Of a stretch of 38,882 bases of DNA, positions 1 to 8,219 are shown one piece after another (position 1 is the stretch's first letter; each line of letters begins with the position of its first letter). The translations under genes and the position numbers were made by a program. The notes beneath the pieces are model-generated. The model searched no databases. It was not told where the DNA came from and worked only from the letters and a program-made list of their open reading frames with translations. The DNA comes from RXIX01 sp003989075 (GTDB lineage Bacteria > Pseudomonadota > Gammaproteobacteria > Competibacterales > Competibacteraceae), in assembly GCA_029780415.1 (NCBI GenBank), contig JAKOYN010000140.1:1-38882 (forward strand), given 5' to 3'.

Positions 1-232
1 CCAGGAGGATGACCGAGATGCCGACCGGAATGCCGACAGTAGCGACCGACGCGGGCGGTCCTGCGAAGAGAGGTTGTGCCAGCAGTTGCTTGTTAAAAGC
101 AATGACCAGGATGAAGCCGTAGTAGATCGCCAGCATGGCGATGGCAAGCAGCCAACTGAACGTCGCGCGTTTTGAAACCATCTCGTGGTATTTGGGATTA
201 CTTTTTATAGCGTGCACCAAGTCTTGTTGCAT
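1..232 (-). CDS. DUF485 family inner-membrane protein (YjcH-like), 3' end cut by window edge
   Basis: Reading leftward from an ATG at 232, the frame stays open to the window edge (77 residues). The protein has a short charged start containing NPKYHEMVSKR, then a hydrophobic helix (LLAIAMLAIYYGFILVIAF), a polar loop, and a second helix beginning GIPVGISVILL. This is the DUF485/YjcH plan: about 100 residues and two membrane segments. Family members are usually encoded just upstream of a sodium/solute symporter such as the acetate permease ActP, which would lie beyond the left edge. An AGGGAA ribosome site precedes the ATG. The role of DUF485 proteins is poorly known; a link to acetate uptake is inference from the family's usual neighbours. 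Confidence 0.8.
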   Translation of the reverse strand, partial: MQQDLVHAIKSNPKYHEMVSKRATFSWLLAIAMLAIYYGFILVIAFNKQLLAQPLFAGPPASVATVGIPVGISVILL

Positions 233-527
233 CGTTATTCCCTATGGCTGGGGTTGAGTGGTGGCTAGCCGTGCATGGGCATGGTACGGCTGAGATGGCC
301 GTGTTCCGGCAATCAGCCGGGTCTATCCCTGGATTTGCCCATTCCCGGCTTATCCTTCAGTGGTGTGCCTGGCTGCGGATAGTCCCGCGAGCACCCAAAT
401 TCTAGCTGTATCCACCGTCAAGTAAAGAGTTCAAAGCTGGGAGTTTTTTTCAATTGCTTGAAATTCCTGCAAATCACCCGGATTTGTGCAGGCTGGTGGA
501 GATGGGTTTGTTTTTATATATTTGATT

Positions 528-555
528 TTTATAAATAAAATAAAAAATAATACAA
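528..555 (-). promoter_or_regulatory. Candidate sigma-70 promoter in the AT-rich leader of the DUF485 gene
   Basis: The 486-base gap 233-718 holds no convincing gene. Its right half (about 505-560) is strikingly AT-rich for this window. On the minus strand it contains TTGTAT (550-555) and TATAAA (528-533) separated by 16 bases, a reasonable sigma-70 pair, though about 290 bases from the DUF485 start. A second weaker box (TAGAAT near 400) is also possible. The remainder holds only small inverted repeats such as CCGGC/GCCGG at 306-320. Confidence 0.35.
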
Positions 556-718
556 AAGAGCGTGGATGAGGGAAAAAGGCGTGATGATGCGGAAAACCGG
601 TTTCCGGGACGTTGCCGACGCTGCCTGATGGCGATGCTGACCGGATTCAGGCCCGGCGAGGGTGCAAATCAAGATGCTGGCCGGGGCTATGCATCGGTCG
701 CCATGCCGCTGATTGGTT

Positions 719-2947
719 TCAGTACAGCTCGGCTGGATCGACATCCAGTGACCAGCGCAGGTGCGCCTGGCGTGGCGCGGCGCGCAGTTGCGCCAGCCAG
801 ATGTGCAGCAGGCGATGCAGATCCGGGCGCTGTTCGGCCAGCAGCACCAGGTGGGCGCGGTAGCGGCCGGCGCGGCGTTCCATCGGTGCCGGGGCGGGAC
901 CGAGCAGCTCCACACCGCTGGCATGCGGTTCAGCCAGTGCCCGCGCGGTGTCCAGGAAGGCATGGGCCTGTTGTGCGTCGGAGGCTTCAGCGCGCAACAG
1001 GGCCTGATGGGCAAAGGGTGGCAGCATTGTGAGCTGGCGTTCGGCCAGCGCCGCCGCTGCGAAGGCCGGATAACCCTGCGTGGCCAGCACGCGCAACAGC
1101 GGGTGATCGGGGTGATGGGTCTGGATCAGTACCGTACCCGGCTTTTCCGCCCGCCCGGCGCGTCCGGCCACCTGCAGGATCAGTTGCGCCATGCGTTCGC
1201 TGGCGCGGAAATCGACTCCGTACAGGCCCTGATCGGCGTCGATGATGCCCACCAGAGTGACCTCGGGAAAATGGTGGCCCTTAGCCAGCATCTGCGTGCC
1301 GAGCAGCAGGCGGCGGCCGCCGGTATGGATATCGGCGAGCAGGGTTTCCAGGCTGCCGCGGCGCCGGGTGCTGTCGCGATCCATGCGCGCCCGGTCGATG
1401 TCGGGAAATGCGCCACGCAATGCCGCATCAAGGCGCTCGGTGCCCTGACCAATGGGCCGCAGATCAACGCTGCCGCAGCTCGGACAGATCTGATCCACCG
1501 GCCGGCTGTCGCCACAGTGGTGACAGATGAGGCGCCGCGCCCGCAGGTGCAGGGTCATGCGCGCATCGCAATTCTGGCACAGGCTCAGCCAGCCGCATTC
1601 ATGGCAGAGCAGTACCGGGGAAAAGCCGCGCCGATTGAGGAACAGCAGCACCTGCTCGTCGCGGGCCAGATGGGCGCGCATCCGCGCCAGCAGCGGCGCC
1701 GACAGGCCCTCGGTCAGTGGCTGGCGGCGCACGTCGAGGATTTCGATGGCCGGTTCACGCCCGCCGCCGACCCGCTCGGGCAGGCACAGCGTCTGGTAGC
1801 GGCCACGCTGGGCGTTGTACAGGCTTTCCAGCGCCGGCGTTGCCGAACCGAGCAGCACCGGAATGCCCAGATAGCGGGCGCGCATGATCGCCAGATCACG
1901 GGCGTGATAGCGGAAACCGTCCTGCTGCTTGTAGGAGGTATCGTGTTCCTCGTCGACGATCAGCAGGCCCGGTGCCTGCAGGGGTGCGAATACCGCCGAG
2001 CGGGTACCGGCGACGATGCGTGCCTGACCCGCGCGCCCCAGCAGCCAGGCCGTCAAGCGCTCGCGATCGCTCAGCCCTGAGTGCAGCACCGCCAGCGGTC
2101 CCGGAAAGCGCTCGCGGCAGCGAGCCAGCAGTTGCGGGGTCAGGCCGATTTCCGGGGTGAGCACCAGCGCCTGCTGGCCACGCGCCAGTACCGCTTCAAT
2201 CAGGCGCAGATACACTTCAGTCTTGCCGCTGCCGGTGACGCCGTCGAGCAGGAACACCTGGAAGCGGTCCAGCGCTGCGCTGACTGCGGCAACGGCCGCC
2301 GCCTGGGCCGGATTCAGGGGCGGTGGTGGCACTGGGGGCAAGGCGATTGTGTCCGGCGCCGCCAAGTCCGGCGCTGCGGCGACGATCCAGCCCTTGGCCT
2401 GCAGCGCGCGCAATACCGTGGAGCTGTTACGGGTCAGGCCGCGCAGTTCGGCGGCGGTGGCGCCGGCGGGAAACTGGGCCAGATGGTCGAGCAGGGCGCG
2501 CTGCGCGGGTGCGCGGCGCAGGGCTGCAGCGGCCAGTGCGGTTTCTCCGGCTGCGGTCAAGCGCCAGCGCGGCAGGAGTTCCGGCAGGGTGGCTGCTTCG
2601 CCCTGACGCAGCAGCACGGGCAGCGCTGTGGCAAAGACCTCGCCTGGGGGATGGTGATAGTAGTGTTGGGCCCAGCGCAGCAGCGCCAGCACATCAGCCG
2701 GCAGCAGAGGCTCGGTGTCCAGCACCTTGAGCGCCGGGCGCAGCAGGGCCGGGTCCAGTGCGGTGTCGGGAGCCAGTTCGAGCAGGAAGCCGACCACATG
2801 CCGCCGCCCAAAGGGTACCCGCAGCCGCACGCCGGGTTGCAGGGGCGCCGGGTCGCTGCCGACGGGTGGCAGATAGTCGAAGGTCTTATCCAGCGGCGAC
2901 GGTACGGCGACCCGCAGGATCGAGCCGGAGACCGTAGCCACGTTCAA
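719..2947 (-). CDS. priA: Primosomal protein N' (replication restart helicase PriA)
   Basis: Cytoplasmic 3'-to-5' DNA helicase that recognises abandoned replication forks and starts primosome reassembly. The 742-residue product has the N-terminal 3'-DNA-binding domain (PSPLDKTFDYLPP, residues 16-28), a helicase core with Walker A GVTGSGKTE (236-244), Walker B DEEH (332-335) and SAT (368-370), then the eight-cysteine zinc region between C448 and C492 (CHECGW, CQNCD, CHHCGD, CPSCGS) and an AGRAGR motif near 594-599. Length is normal. The first codon is TTG at 2947, with GTG at 2941 an alternative. The TTG overlaps the marC stop, so it is probably translated by coupling to marC. No convincing terminator follows it. 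Confidence 0.97.
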   Translation of the reverse strand: MNVATVSGSILRVAVPSPLDKTFDYLPPVGSDPAPLQPGVRLRVPFGRRHVVGFLLELAPDTALDPALLRPALKVLDTEPLLPADVLALLRWAQHYYHHPPGEVFATALPVLLRQGEAATLPELLPRWRLTAAGETALAAAALRRAPAQRALLDHLAQFPAGATAAELRGLTRNSSTVLRALQAKGWIVAAAPDLAAPDTIALPPVPPPPLNPAQAAAVAAVSAALDRFQVFLLDGVTGSGKTEVYLRLIEAVLARGQQALVLTPEIGLTPQLLARCRERFPGPLAVLHSGLSDRERLTAWLLGRAGQARIVAGTRSAVFAPLQAPGLLIVDEEHDTSYKQQDGFRYHARDLAIMRARYLGIPVLLGSATPALESLYNAQRGRYQTLCLPERVGGGREPAIEILDVRRQPLTEGLSAPLLARMRAHLARDEQVLLFLNRRGFSPVLLCHECGWLSLCQNCDARMTLHLRARRLICHHCGDSRPVDQICPSCGSVDLRPIGQGTERLDAALRGAFPDIDRARMDRDSTRRRGSLETLLADIHTGGRRLLLGTQMLAKGHHFPEVTLVGIIDADQGLYGVDFRASERMAQLILQVAGRAGRAEKPGTVLIQTHHPDHPLLRVLATQGYPAFAAAALAERQLTMLPPFAHQALLRAEASDAQQAHAFLDTARALAEPHASGVELLGPAPAPMERRAGRYRAHLVLLAEQRPDLHRLLHIWLAQLRAAPRQAHLRWSLDVDPAELY

Positions 2948-3579
2948 TTGCTCAGCAGGCCGGCGCGCAGTCCTTCCAGTATGAACTGCACCGCCAGGGC
3001 CGCCAGAATCACGCCCAGTAGCCGGTCGATGACATTGGCCCCGGTTTCCCCGAGCAGCTTCAGCAGTTGTGACGCCAGCAGCAGGGCCAGCAGGGTCAGC
3101 AGCAGCACCGCCAGCAGCACGCCCAGGATGCCGGCAAACAGCAGCGGTTGCGTGTGCATGGAAATGCCGCTGGTCGTCAGCAGGATGGTGGTCAGGGTGC
3201 CGGGGCCGGCCAGCAGCGGAAAGGCCAGTGGAAAGACCGAGATATCGTCCTTGTACTGTGCTTCTTCCTGCTCGCGGATGGTCGCCGAGCGCAGACCCGA
3301 GGGCCGGGCGAACACCATGTCGATCGCCAGCAGAAACAGCAGGGCGCCGCCGCTGATGCGAAATGCGGCCAGGCTGATGCCCAGAAAGCGCAACAGCGCA
3401 TCGCCGCTGAACAGGAACAGCAGCGTGATCAGGGTGGCGATGGCCGTCGCCTTGATTGCCATGCGGCGCCGGTAGCGGTCGCTGCCGCCGCGGGTGAGTG
3501 CGGCAAAGGCGGGCGCGACGCCAACCGGGTCGATGACCACCAGGAAGGTGATGAAGGTGGTGATGAATTGATCGAACAC
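2944..3579 (-). CDS. marC: MarC family inner-membrane protein
   Basis: A 211-residue polytopic membrane protein of the MarC/UPF0056 family with about six hydrophobic segments. The family signature appears near the N-terminus (FLVVIDPVGVAPAFAALT) and in the middle (FPLAFPLLAGPGTLTTILL, about residues 117-135). The function of this family is not established; the old link to multiple antibiotic resistance was based on position next to marRAB and was later withdrawn. The gene ends inside the start of priA and begins 24 bases after the bamB stop, so it probably belongs to the same leftward transcript as bamB. It occupies the position where many relatives carry der. Confidence 0.93.
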   Translation of the reverse strand: MFDQFITTFITFLVVIDPVGVAPAFAALTRGGSDRYRRRMAIKATAIATLITLLFLFSGDALLRFLGISLAAFRISGGALLFLLAIDMVFARPSGLRSATIREQEEAQYKDDISVFPLAFPLLAGPGTLTTILLTTSGISMHTQPLLFAGILGVLLAVLLLTLLALLLASQLLKLLGETGANVIDRLLGVILAALAVQFILEGLRAGLLSN

Positions 3580-3603
3580 GGCAGGCGGCGCCGGTCAGGG
3601 ATT

Positions 3604-4752
3604 CTAGCCGCCGGCCCGGAAGGCGCCGAGCGTGCCGTCCTGGTCGAGGGCGAAGATGATGTCGCCGGCGCTCAGCGGTGGCGCGGCGATGCCCTTGCTG
3701 GCGGCGCGGATGCGGCCAACGATGCTGCCATCGTCCTTGCGCAGCCAGTGCAGATAGCCCTCGAAATCGCCGACTACGACGTAATCCCCGCTGGCGGCGG
3801 GTGCCGACAGGCGGCGACCGGTCATGTCAGCCTGTTTCCACAGGGTGCCGCCGTTGCGCCGATCCAGCGCCAGCACGGCATCACTTTCCTCACTGACGTA
3901 GACCTGTCCGGCGTCGACATCAAGCCCGGCATAGCTGGACAGGTCGCGGTTCCAGACCAGGTTGCCGCTGCGCATATCGATGGCGACCACATTGCCCCGA
4001 TATGCTGCCAGATACAGGGTATCGCCGAAGACGCGCGGTTCGGCATCGATGTCGATCAGCCGCTCGATCTCGGTGCGGCCGCGTGATGCGGCGATGGTCT
4101 TTTCGGTGATCGGCAGGCCCTTGGCCAGCGACAGGACCAGCAGCTTGCCACTGTCCAGGCCGGCGATGACCACTTCGCGGGTCACCAGGGGCGGCGCGCT
4201 GCCGCGCAGGCTCAGTGCCGGCATGGCATAGGTATAGGTCCAGATGCGCTCGCCGCTGCGGGCATCGAAGCCGGTGAATTTGCCATCGATGCTGCGTACT
4301 ACTACCACGCCAGCAGCGGCGCGCGGCGCAGCCAGCACCTCGCTGGATACCGTCGCCCGCCATGCTTCCTGGCCGTTGTCCTGACGCAGGGCGATAACCT
4401 GACCCTTGCTGGTCCCGGCCAGCACCAGATCGTTATCGCTCAGACCGACGCCACCGGAAATCGGTAACTGTGTCTGGGTTTCCCAAAGCCGCTGACCGCT
4501 GAGCGCATCCAGTGCCATGACCAGACCGTCATGACTGGCGGCGTAGATACGGCCATCGGCCAGCGCTGGCGTCAACCGAATGAACTGCTTTTCCGTACCG
4601 GAGCCGATCTTGGCTTGCCAAAGCTGCTGGACGCCAATCGGCTGGGCGATCGTTTTCAGCTCGGCGGGTGGAATTGTGTTGTCGGAGCCGCCAAACCAAC
4701 TGCAGCCGGCGCTCAGAATCAGGAGCAGGAGCGGGAGTACGCGGCGAGCCAT
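3604..4752 (-). CDS. bamB: Outer-membrane assembly lipoprotein BamB
   Basis: A 382-residue periplasm-facing lipoprotein of the BAM complex, which inserts beta-barrel proteins into the outer membrane together with BamA. It opens with a lipoprotein signal peptide whose lipobox LSAGC places the lipidated cysteine at residue 17. The rest is a PQQ-type eight-bladed beta-propeller, visible as repeated blades such as GRIYAASHDGLVMALDAL, GQVIALRQDNGQEAWRA and GGTLWKQADMTG. Length matches the family. It starts three bases after the yfgM stop. yfgM-bamB adjacency is the standard gammaproteobacterial arrangement. The neighbouring porin genes in this window would be typical clients of the complex. Confidence 0.96.
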   Translation of the reverse strand: MARRVLPLLLLILSAGCSWFGGSDNTIPPAELKTIAQPIGVQQLWQAKIGSGTEKQFIRLTPALADGRIYAASHDGLVMALDALSGQRLWETQTQLPISGGVGLSDNDLVLAGTSKGQVIALRQDNGQEAWRATVSSEVLAAPRAAAGVVVVRSIDGKFTGFDARSGERIWTYTYAMPALSLRGSAPPLVTREVVIAGLDSGKLLVLSLAKGLPITEKTIAASRGRTEIERLIDIDAEPRVFGDTLYLAAYRGNVVAIDMRSGNLVWNRDLSSYAGLDVDAGQVYVSEESDAVLALDRRNGGTLWKQADMTGRRLSAPAASGDYVVVGDFEGYLHWLRKDDGSIVGRIRAASKGIAAPPLSAGDIIFALDQDGTLGAFRAGG

Positions 4753-4755
4753 GGG

Positions 4756-5739
4756 CTATTGACCTGATGATGTTGCAGGAGAAGCCGGGGGTGGTGTGGG
4801 GCTTGCGTCACCCGCCGGGACTGGCGCAGGTTCAGCAGCCGGCGCAGGTTCGGTAGTTGCTGGGACTGGCGCAGGTTCAGCAGCCGGTGCGGGTTCGGGG
4901 GTTGCTGGGACTGGGGCAGATTCAGCAGCCGGTGCGGCAACTGGCGCAGGTTCAGCAGCCGGTGCGGCAACTGGCGCAGGTTCAGCAGCCGGTGCGGGTT
5001 CGGGGGTTGCTGGGACTGGCGCAGGTTCAGCAGCCGGTGCGGCAACTGGCGCAGCTTCAGGCTTGGGTTCGGGTTTTGCAACCGGCGGCGGCGCGGCGGG
5101 TGCTGCGACTACGGTTTCGGCGCTGGCTGCAGTCAGGTTGTCGAGCTTGAGCTGCAGGATTGCGCTGCCGCCACTGGCCGCCAGGGCCGAGGTATAGGCC
5201 GTACGCGCCTTGTCGGTGTTTTTACCCGCCAGATACAGATCTCCACGCAGCTCCTCACGCTCGGCGGTCAGGCTGGCCGTCTTGATGGCATTGAGGATCT
5301 GCTCTGCTCCCGGCACATCCCCGGCGGCAAAGCGCACCCGCGCCAAGCGCAGGCGGGCGATATCCTGCAGTTCGCTGACCTTGGCATTGTCGATCACCCA
5401 TTGCAACTGCTGGGCAGCACTATTCAGATCGCCGCCATCCGCTGCCAGTTTGGCCAGCCGCAGCCCTGTCAGGGCCGCGTAGGTGGACTGTGGCCACGCC
5501 TCGCGCAGCGCCTGACCGCGCTGGCGGGCCTGCTCAGCATCGGGGCGCTCTACGGCCTCGATGAAGGCATCGTACATCTGCGAGGCCTGCTCTGCCTTTT
5601 CGGTGCGGTAGCTGTTCCAGTACTGCCAGCCAAACAGGGCAATCACGCCCAGCACAATGCCGGCGATGATGCTGTTGCCGTTTTCACGCCACCAGCTTTT
5701 AAGGTCCTCGACGCGTTCGTCGTCGGTGTACTGTTCCAT
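4756..5739 (-). CDS. yfgM: YfgM-like ancillary SecYEG translocon subunit with a long Ala/Pro/Glu tail
   Basis: A 327-residue single-span membrane protein. It has a short cytosolic start (MEQYTDDERVEDLKSWWREN), a membrane helix at about 23-41, and a periplasmic TPR-like helical domain at about 45-205 with alternating RLAKLAADGGD and RLARVRFAAGDVPGA helices. YfgM interacts with the translocon and the chaperone PpiD and is thought to help hand over secreted proteins. Its position between hisS and bamB is conserved. Unusual here is a tail of about 117 residues (211-327) made of EPAPVAAPAA and EPAPVPATPEPAPAA units, so the protein is over half as long again as the usual roughly 206 residues. The core assignment is firm; any role for the tail is unknown. 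Confidence 0.92.
   Translation of the reverse strand: MEQYTDDERVEDLKSWWRENGNSIIAGIVLGVIALFGWQYWNSYRTEKAEQASQMYDAFIEAVERPDAEQARQRGQALREAWPQSTYAALTGLRLAKLAADGGDLNSAAQQLQWVIDNAKVSELQDIARLRLARVRFAAGDVPGAEQILNAIKTASLTAEREELRGDLYLAGKNTDKARTAYTSALAASGGSAILQLKLDNLTAASAETVVAAPAAPPPVAKPEPKPEAAPVAAPAAEPAPVPATPEPAPAAEPAPVAAPAAEPAPVAAPAAESAPVPATPEPAPAAEPAPVPATTEPAPAAEPAPVPAGDASPTPPPASPATSSGQ
4815..5060. repeat. In-frame tandem repeats encoding the Ala/Pro/Glu tail of YfgM
   Basis: The 3' part of yfgM is built from alternating 30-base and 45-base units sharing the core TTCAGCAGCCGGTGCGG on the plus strand. All units are multiples of three, so copy number can change without breaking the frame. Copies are nearly identical in DNA, which points to recent expansion by slippage or recombination. 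There are no spacers, so it is not a CRISPR array. Confidence 0.9.
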
Positions 5740-5765
5740 GCGATCGGTCCTATGCGTATTTCGAT

Positions 5766-7043
5766 TTAGGCGTCAAGCAGCGCGCGCAGGTGAGCGGCAA
5801 GCTGGTTCTGGGGCAGACTGCGCTGTTCACCCTGGACTTCGCGCAGCGGCTTGAGGGCAATGCTGCCGCTGCGCACCTCGTCTTCACCCAGGATCAGCGC
5901 GAAGCGGGCGCCGCTGTGATCAGCGCGGCGAAACTGGGCCTTGAAACCACCACCGCCGCAGTGCATGCGCAGGCGCAGGCCCGGCAACTGATCGCGCAGT
6001 TGTTCGGCCAACGCCAGGCCCTGCTGCTGGGCAGCCTCACCGACCAGGATCAGATAGGCATCGGGAGCCTGATCAGCACCGGTCGTGCCACGCGCAGCGA
6101 GCATCGCGACCAGGCGCTCCATGCCCATGGCAAAGCCTACGCCGGGCGTGCGCTGGCCGCCGAGCTGTTCGATCAGGCCATCGTAGCGACCGCCGGCGCA
6201 GATCGTGCCCTGGGCACCGAGCGTGTCGGTGACCCACTCAAAAACAGTCTGCGAATAATAGTCCAGGCCGCGCACCAAGCGTGGATTCACCTCGTAGGCG
6301 ACGCCGGCGCTGTCCAGCAGCGCGCGCAGCCCGGCAAAGTGCGCCGCCGATTCCGGATCCAGATGCTCAAGCAGCAGCGGTGCCCCGGCGACCACCGCGC
6401 GCATCGCCGGGTTCTTGGTGTCGAGGATGCGCAATGGATTGCTGTGCAGGCGGCGCTGGCTGTCCTCATCGAGTTCATCCTGGCGGGCGCTGAAATAGGC
6501 GACCAGTCGTTCCCGATAGGCGGCGCGGGCGGTGCTGGAGCCAAGTGAATTGATCTGCAGGGTGACCGCGTCCAGGCCCAGTTGTCGCCACAGCCGCGCT
6601 GTCAGGCAGATCAGCTCGGCGTCGATGTCGGGACCGGCCATGCCATAGGCTTCGGCGCCGACCTGATGAAACTGGCGATAGCGGCCCTTCTGTGGCTTCT
6701 CGTAGCGGAACATCGGCCCGGCGTACCACAGGCGCTGGGTCTGGTTGTGCAGCAGGCCGTGTTCAAGGCAGGCGCGCACACAGCCGGCGGTGCCCTCGGG
6801 GCGCAGGGTCAGGCTCTCGCCGTTGCGGTCGTCGAAGGTGTACATCTCCTTTTCGACGATGTCGGTGACTTCGCCGATCGAGCGGGCGAACAGCTCGGTT
6901 TTCTCGGCGATCGGCAGGCGGATTTCCTGGTAACCATATCCGGTGAGCAGGCTGCGGATGGTGGTTTCCAGCGCCTGCCAGTGCGCGGATTCACCGGGCA
7001 GGATATCGTTCATGCCACGGATGGCTTGCAACTGCTTGGCCAT
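5766..7043 (-). CDS. hisS: Histidine--tRNA ligase
   Basis: A 425-residue class II aminoacyl-tRNA synthetase that charges tRNA-His. The start MAKQLQAIRGMNDILPGES is typical. Motif 2 is seen as PMFRYEKPQKGRYRQFHQ. The histidine-specific segments are RGLDYYSQTVFEW and the motif 3 region GVGFAMGMERL, followed by a C-terminal anticodon-binding alpha/beta domain (YLILVGEAAQQQGLALAEQL onward). The ATG at 7043 matches family length. It lies between rodZ and yfgM. ispG, which often separates rodZ and hisS in related genomes, is absent here. There is no HisZ-like paralogue nearby, which fits the long-form HisG in this window. Confidence 0.97.
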   Translation of the reverse strand: MAKQLQAIRGMNDILPGESAHWQALETTIRSLLTGYGYQEIRLPIAEKTELFARSIGEVTDIVEKEMYTFDDRNGESLTLRPEGTAGCVRACLEHGLLHNQTQRLWYAGPMFRYEKPQKGRYRQFHQVGAEAYGMAGPDIDAELICLTARLWRQLGLDAVTLQINSLGSSTARAAYRERLVAYFSARQDELDEDSQRRLHSNPLRILDTKNPAMRAVVAGAPLLLEHLDPESAAHFAGLRALLDSAGVAYEVNPRLVRGLDYYSQTVFEWVTDTLGAQGTICAGGRYDGLIEQLGGQRTPGVGFAMGMERLVAMLAARGTTGADQAPDAYLILVGEAAQQQGLALAEQLRDQLPGLRLRMHCGGGGFKAQFRRADHSGARFALILGEDEVRSGSIALKPLREVQGEQRSLPQNQLAAHLRALLDA

Positions 7044-7094
7044 GATCAGAAGGGTCCGAAAGGTGGGCGGGGCGGGCGCGGCTGCGCCTTGGGT

Positions 7095-8219
7095 TTAGAG
7101 AGGGCTTTGATCCAGGGTGAAGCGGCTGACCGTGCCCCGGCGCGGTACATAAACGGCGGTATCGACCGGTTTTTCGCCCAGGGTCAGGCGCGCGGCCGGC
7201 GCATTGCCCAGGGTGACCGAGAAGGGCGGGGTGCCGGAGACTGTCTGGCTGCTGCGCGCCTTCATCAGGCCATTCAGCAGGATCTTGCCCTGGGCATCCT
7301 TCACCTCGACCCAGCAGTCACCGCTGAATTCCATGGCCAGCCGGGTTTCGCCGGGCAGGCTGACCGGTGGCGCGGGTGGGGGTGCGGCGCTCTCTGCAGC
7401 CGGTGGCGGCGCTTCCGCGCTGGGTGCAGCGCTGGCGCTGGCGCTGTCGATGCCGGGAACGCTGGGCGGCGCCGGCGCATCCGGCACAGCGGTGATCGGA
7501 GGGGCATCCAGCACTGGGGGCGGAGGTTCGGTACCGGGCGCGGCAGGCGTCAGGGTGGTCACGATCAGCGGCGGCGTGCTGGATACGGGCGGCACGCTGG
7601 GTGCGGCGGGTGTTGCTGGCACGGGTGCGGTGGGTGTGTTCGCCGCCGTCTCGCCGGAACCTGTCTGGAATGGATAATAGGTCTGCGAATGTCCGGTGCT
7701 GGCCGGCCGGGTGGCAGCAGGTGCCGTGGCCGGCGTATCCCCCGTGGGGTCGCTATTCCACAGGCTGGTCAGGCGGCGCGGGTCAAGCGCGTCCATATTC
7801 TGCACCGCAGTCCAGCCCAGTGCGATCACCAGTATCAGGTAGAGCAGGCCGCGCAGATCCCGGGCATGGGTCTGACGCTGCAGCGGGTGCAGCACCTGCA
7901 ACGGCGGCGGACCTTCCACGATGCCGACCTGGGTGCGATAGCGCTCCAGAACCGCATCCTCGGGCATGTGCAGCAGGCGTGCGTAGCGGCTCAGGTAGCC
8001 GCGGGCGAACACCGGCGGACCGAGCCGGGCAAAATCATCGCCTTCAATCGCCGCGATCAGCAGCGGATTCAGGCCCAGGTGGCGGGCGACATCGCGCTGC
8101 CCGGCGCCCGTTTCGCTGCGGACCTGGGTAAACCAGGCGCCAAGCGATCCGGCATCGTCAGTCGCGCTCGGTGTCGGTGGGTTGAAATCGTCTTGGGGCG
8201 TCTTGTCCATCGTGCTCAC
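7095..8219 (-). CDS. rodZ: RodZ-like cytoskeletal cell-shape protein
   Basis: A 374-residue bitopic protein expected to link the MreB cytoskeleton to the cell-wall elongation machinery. The N-terminal part is a Cro/C1-like helix-turn-helix domain (about 26-95, with QRDVARHLGLNPLLIAAIEG and the typical GYLSRYARLL). It is followed by one membrane helix at about 123-140 (GLLYLILVIALGWTAVQ), a long Pro/Ala/Thr-rich periplasmic linker (about 150-290), and a C-terminal DUF4115 beta domain (FSGDCWVEVKDAQGKILLNG onward). It starts with GTG at 8219, overlapping the pilF stop in a GTGA, with an ATG three codons in as alternative. The linker is low-complexity and rich in proline, so only the two end domains align well with relatives. 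Confidence 0.93.
   Translation of the reverse strand: MSTMDKTPQDDFNPPTPSATDDAGSLGAWFTQVRSETGAGQRDVARHLGLNPLLIAAIEGDDFARLGPPVFARGYLSRYARLLHMPEDAVLERYRTQVGIVEGPPPLQVLHPLQRQTHARDLRGLLYLILVIALGWTAVQNMDALDPRRLTSLWNSDPTGDTPATAPAATRPASTGHSQTYYPFQTGSGETAANTPTAPVPATPAAPSVPPVSSTPPLIVTTLTPAAPGTEPPPPVLDAPPITAVPDAPAPPSVPGIDSASASAAPSAEAPPPAAESAAPPPAPPVSLPGETRLAMEFSGDCWVEVKDAQGKILLNGLMKARSSQTVSGTPPFSVTLGNAPAARLTLGEKPVDTAVYVPRRGTVSRFTLDQSPL

Noticed and set aside
595..615. Hairpin downstream of priA as its terminator
   Set aside because: The stem CGGAAA/TTTCCG is only six base pairs and is not directly followed by a U-run on the priA strand.
761..2080. Long rightward open frame opposite priA
   Set aside because: It is the antisense shadow of a well-supported helicase gene in GC-rich DNA; its translation has no recognisable family and no ribosome site.
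4815..5060. Regular repeats that might be a CRISPR array
   Set aside because: The units are contiguous without unique spacers, are multiples of three and lie inside yfgM in frame.
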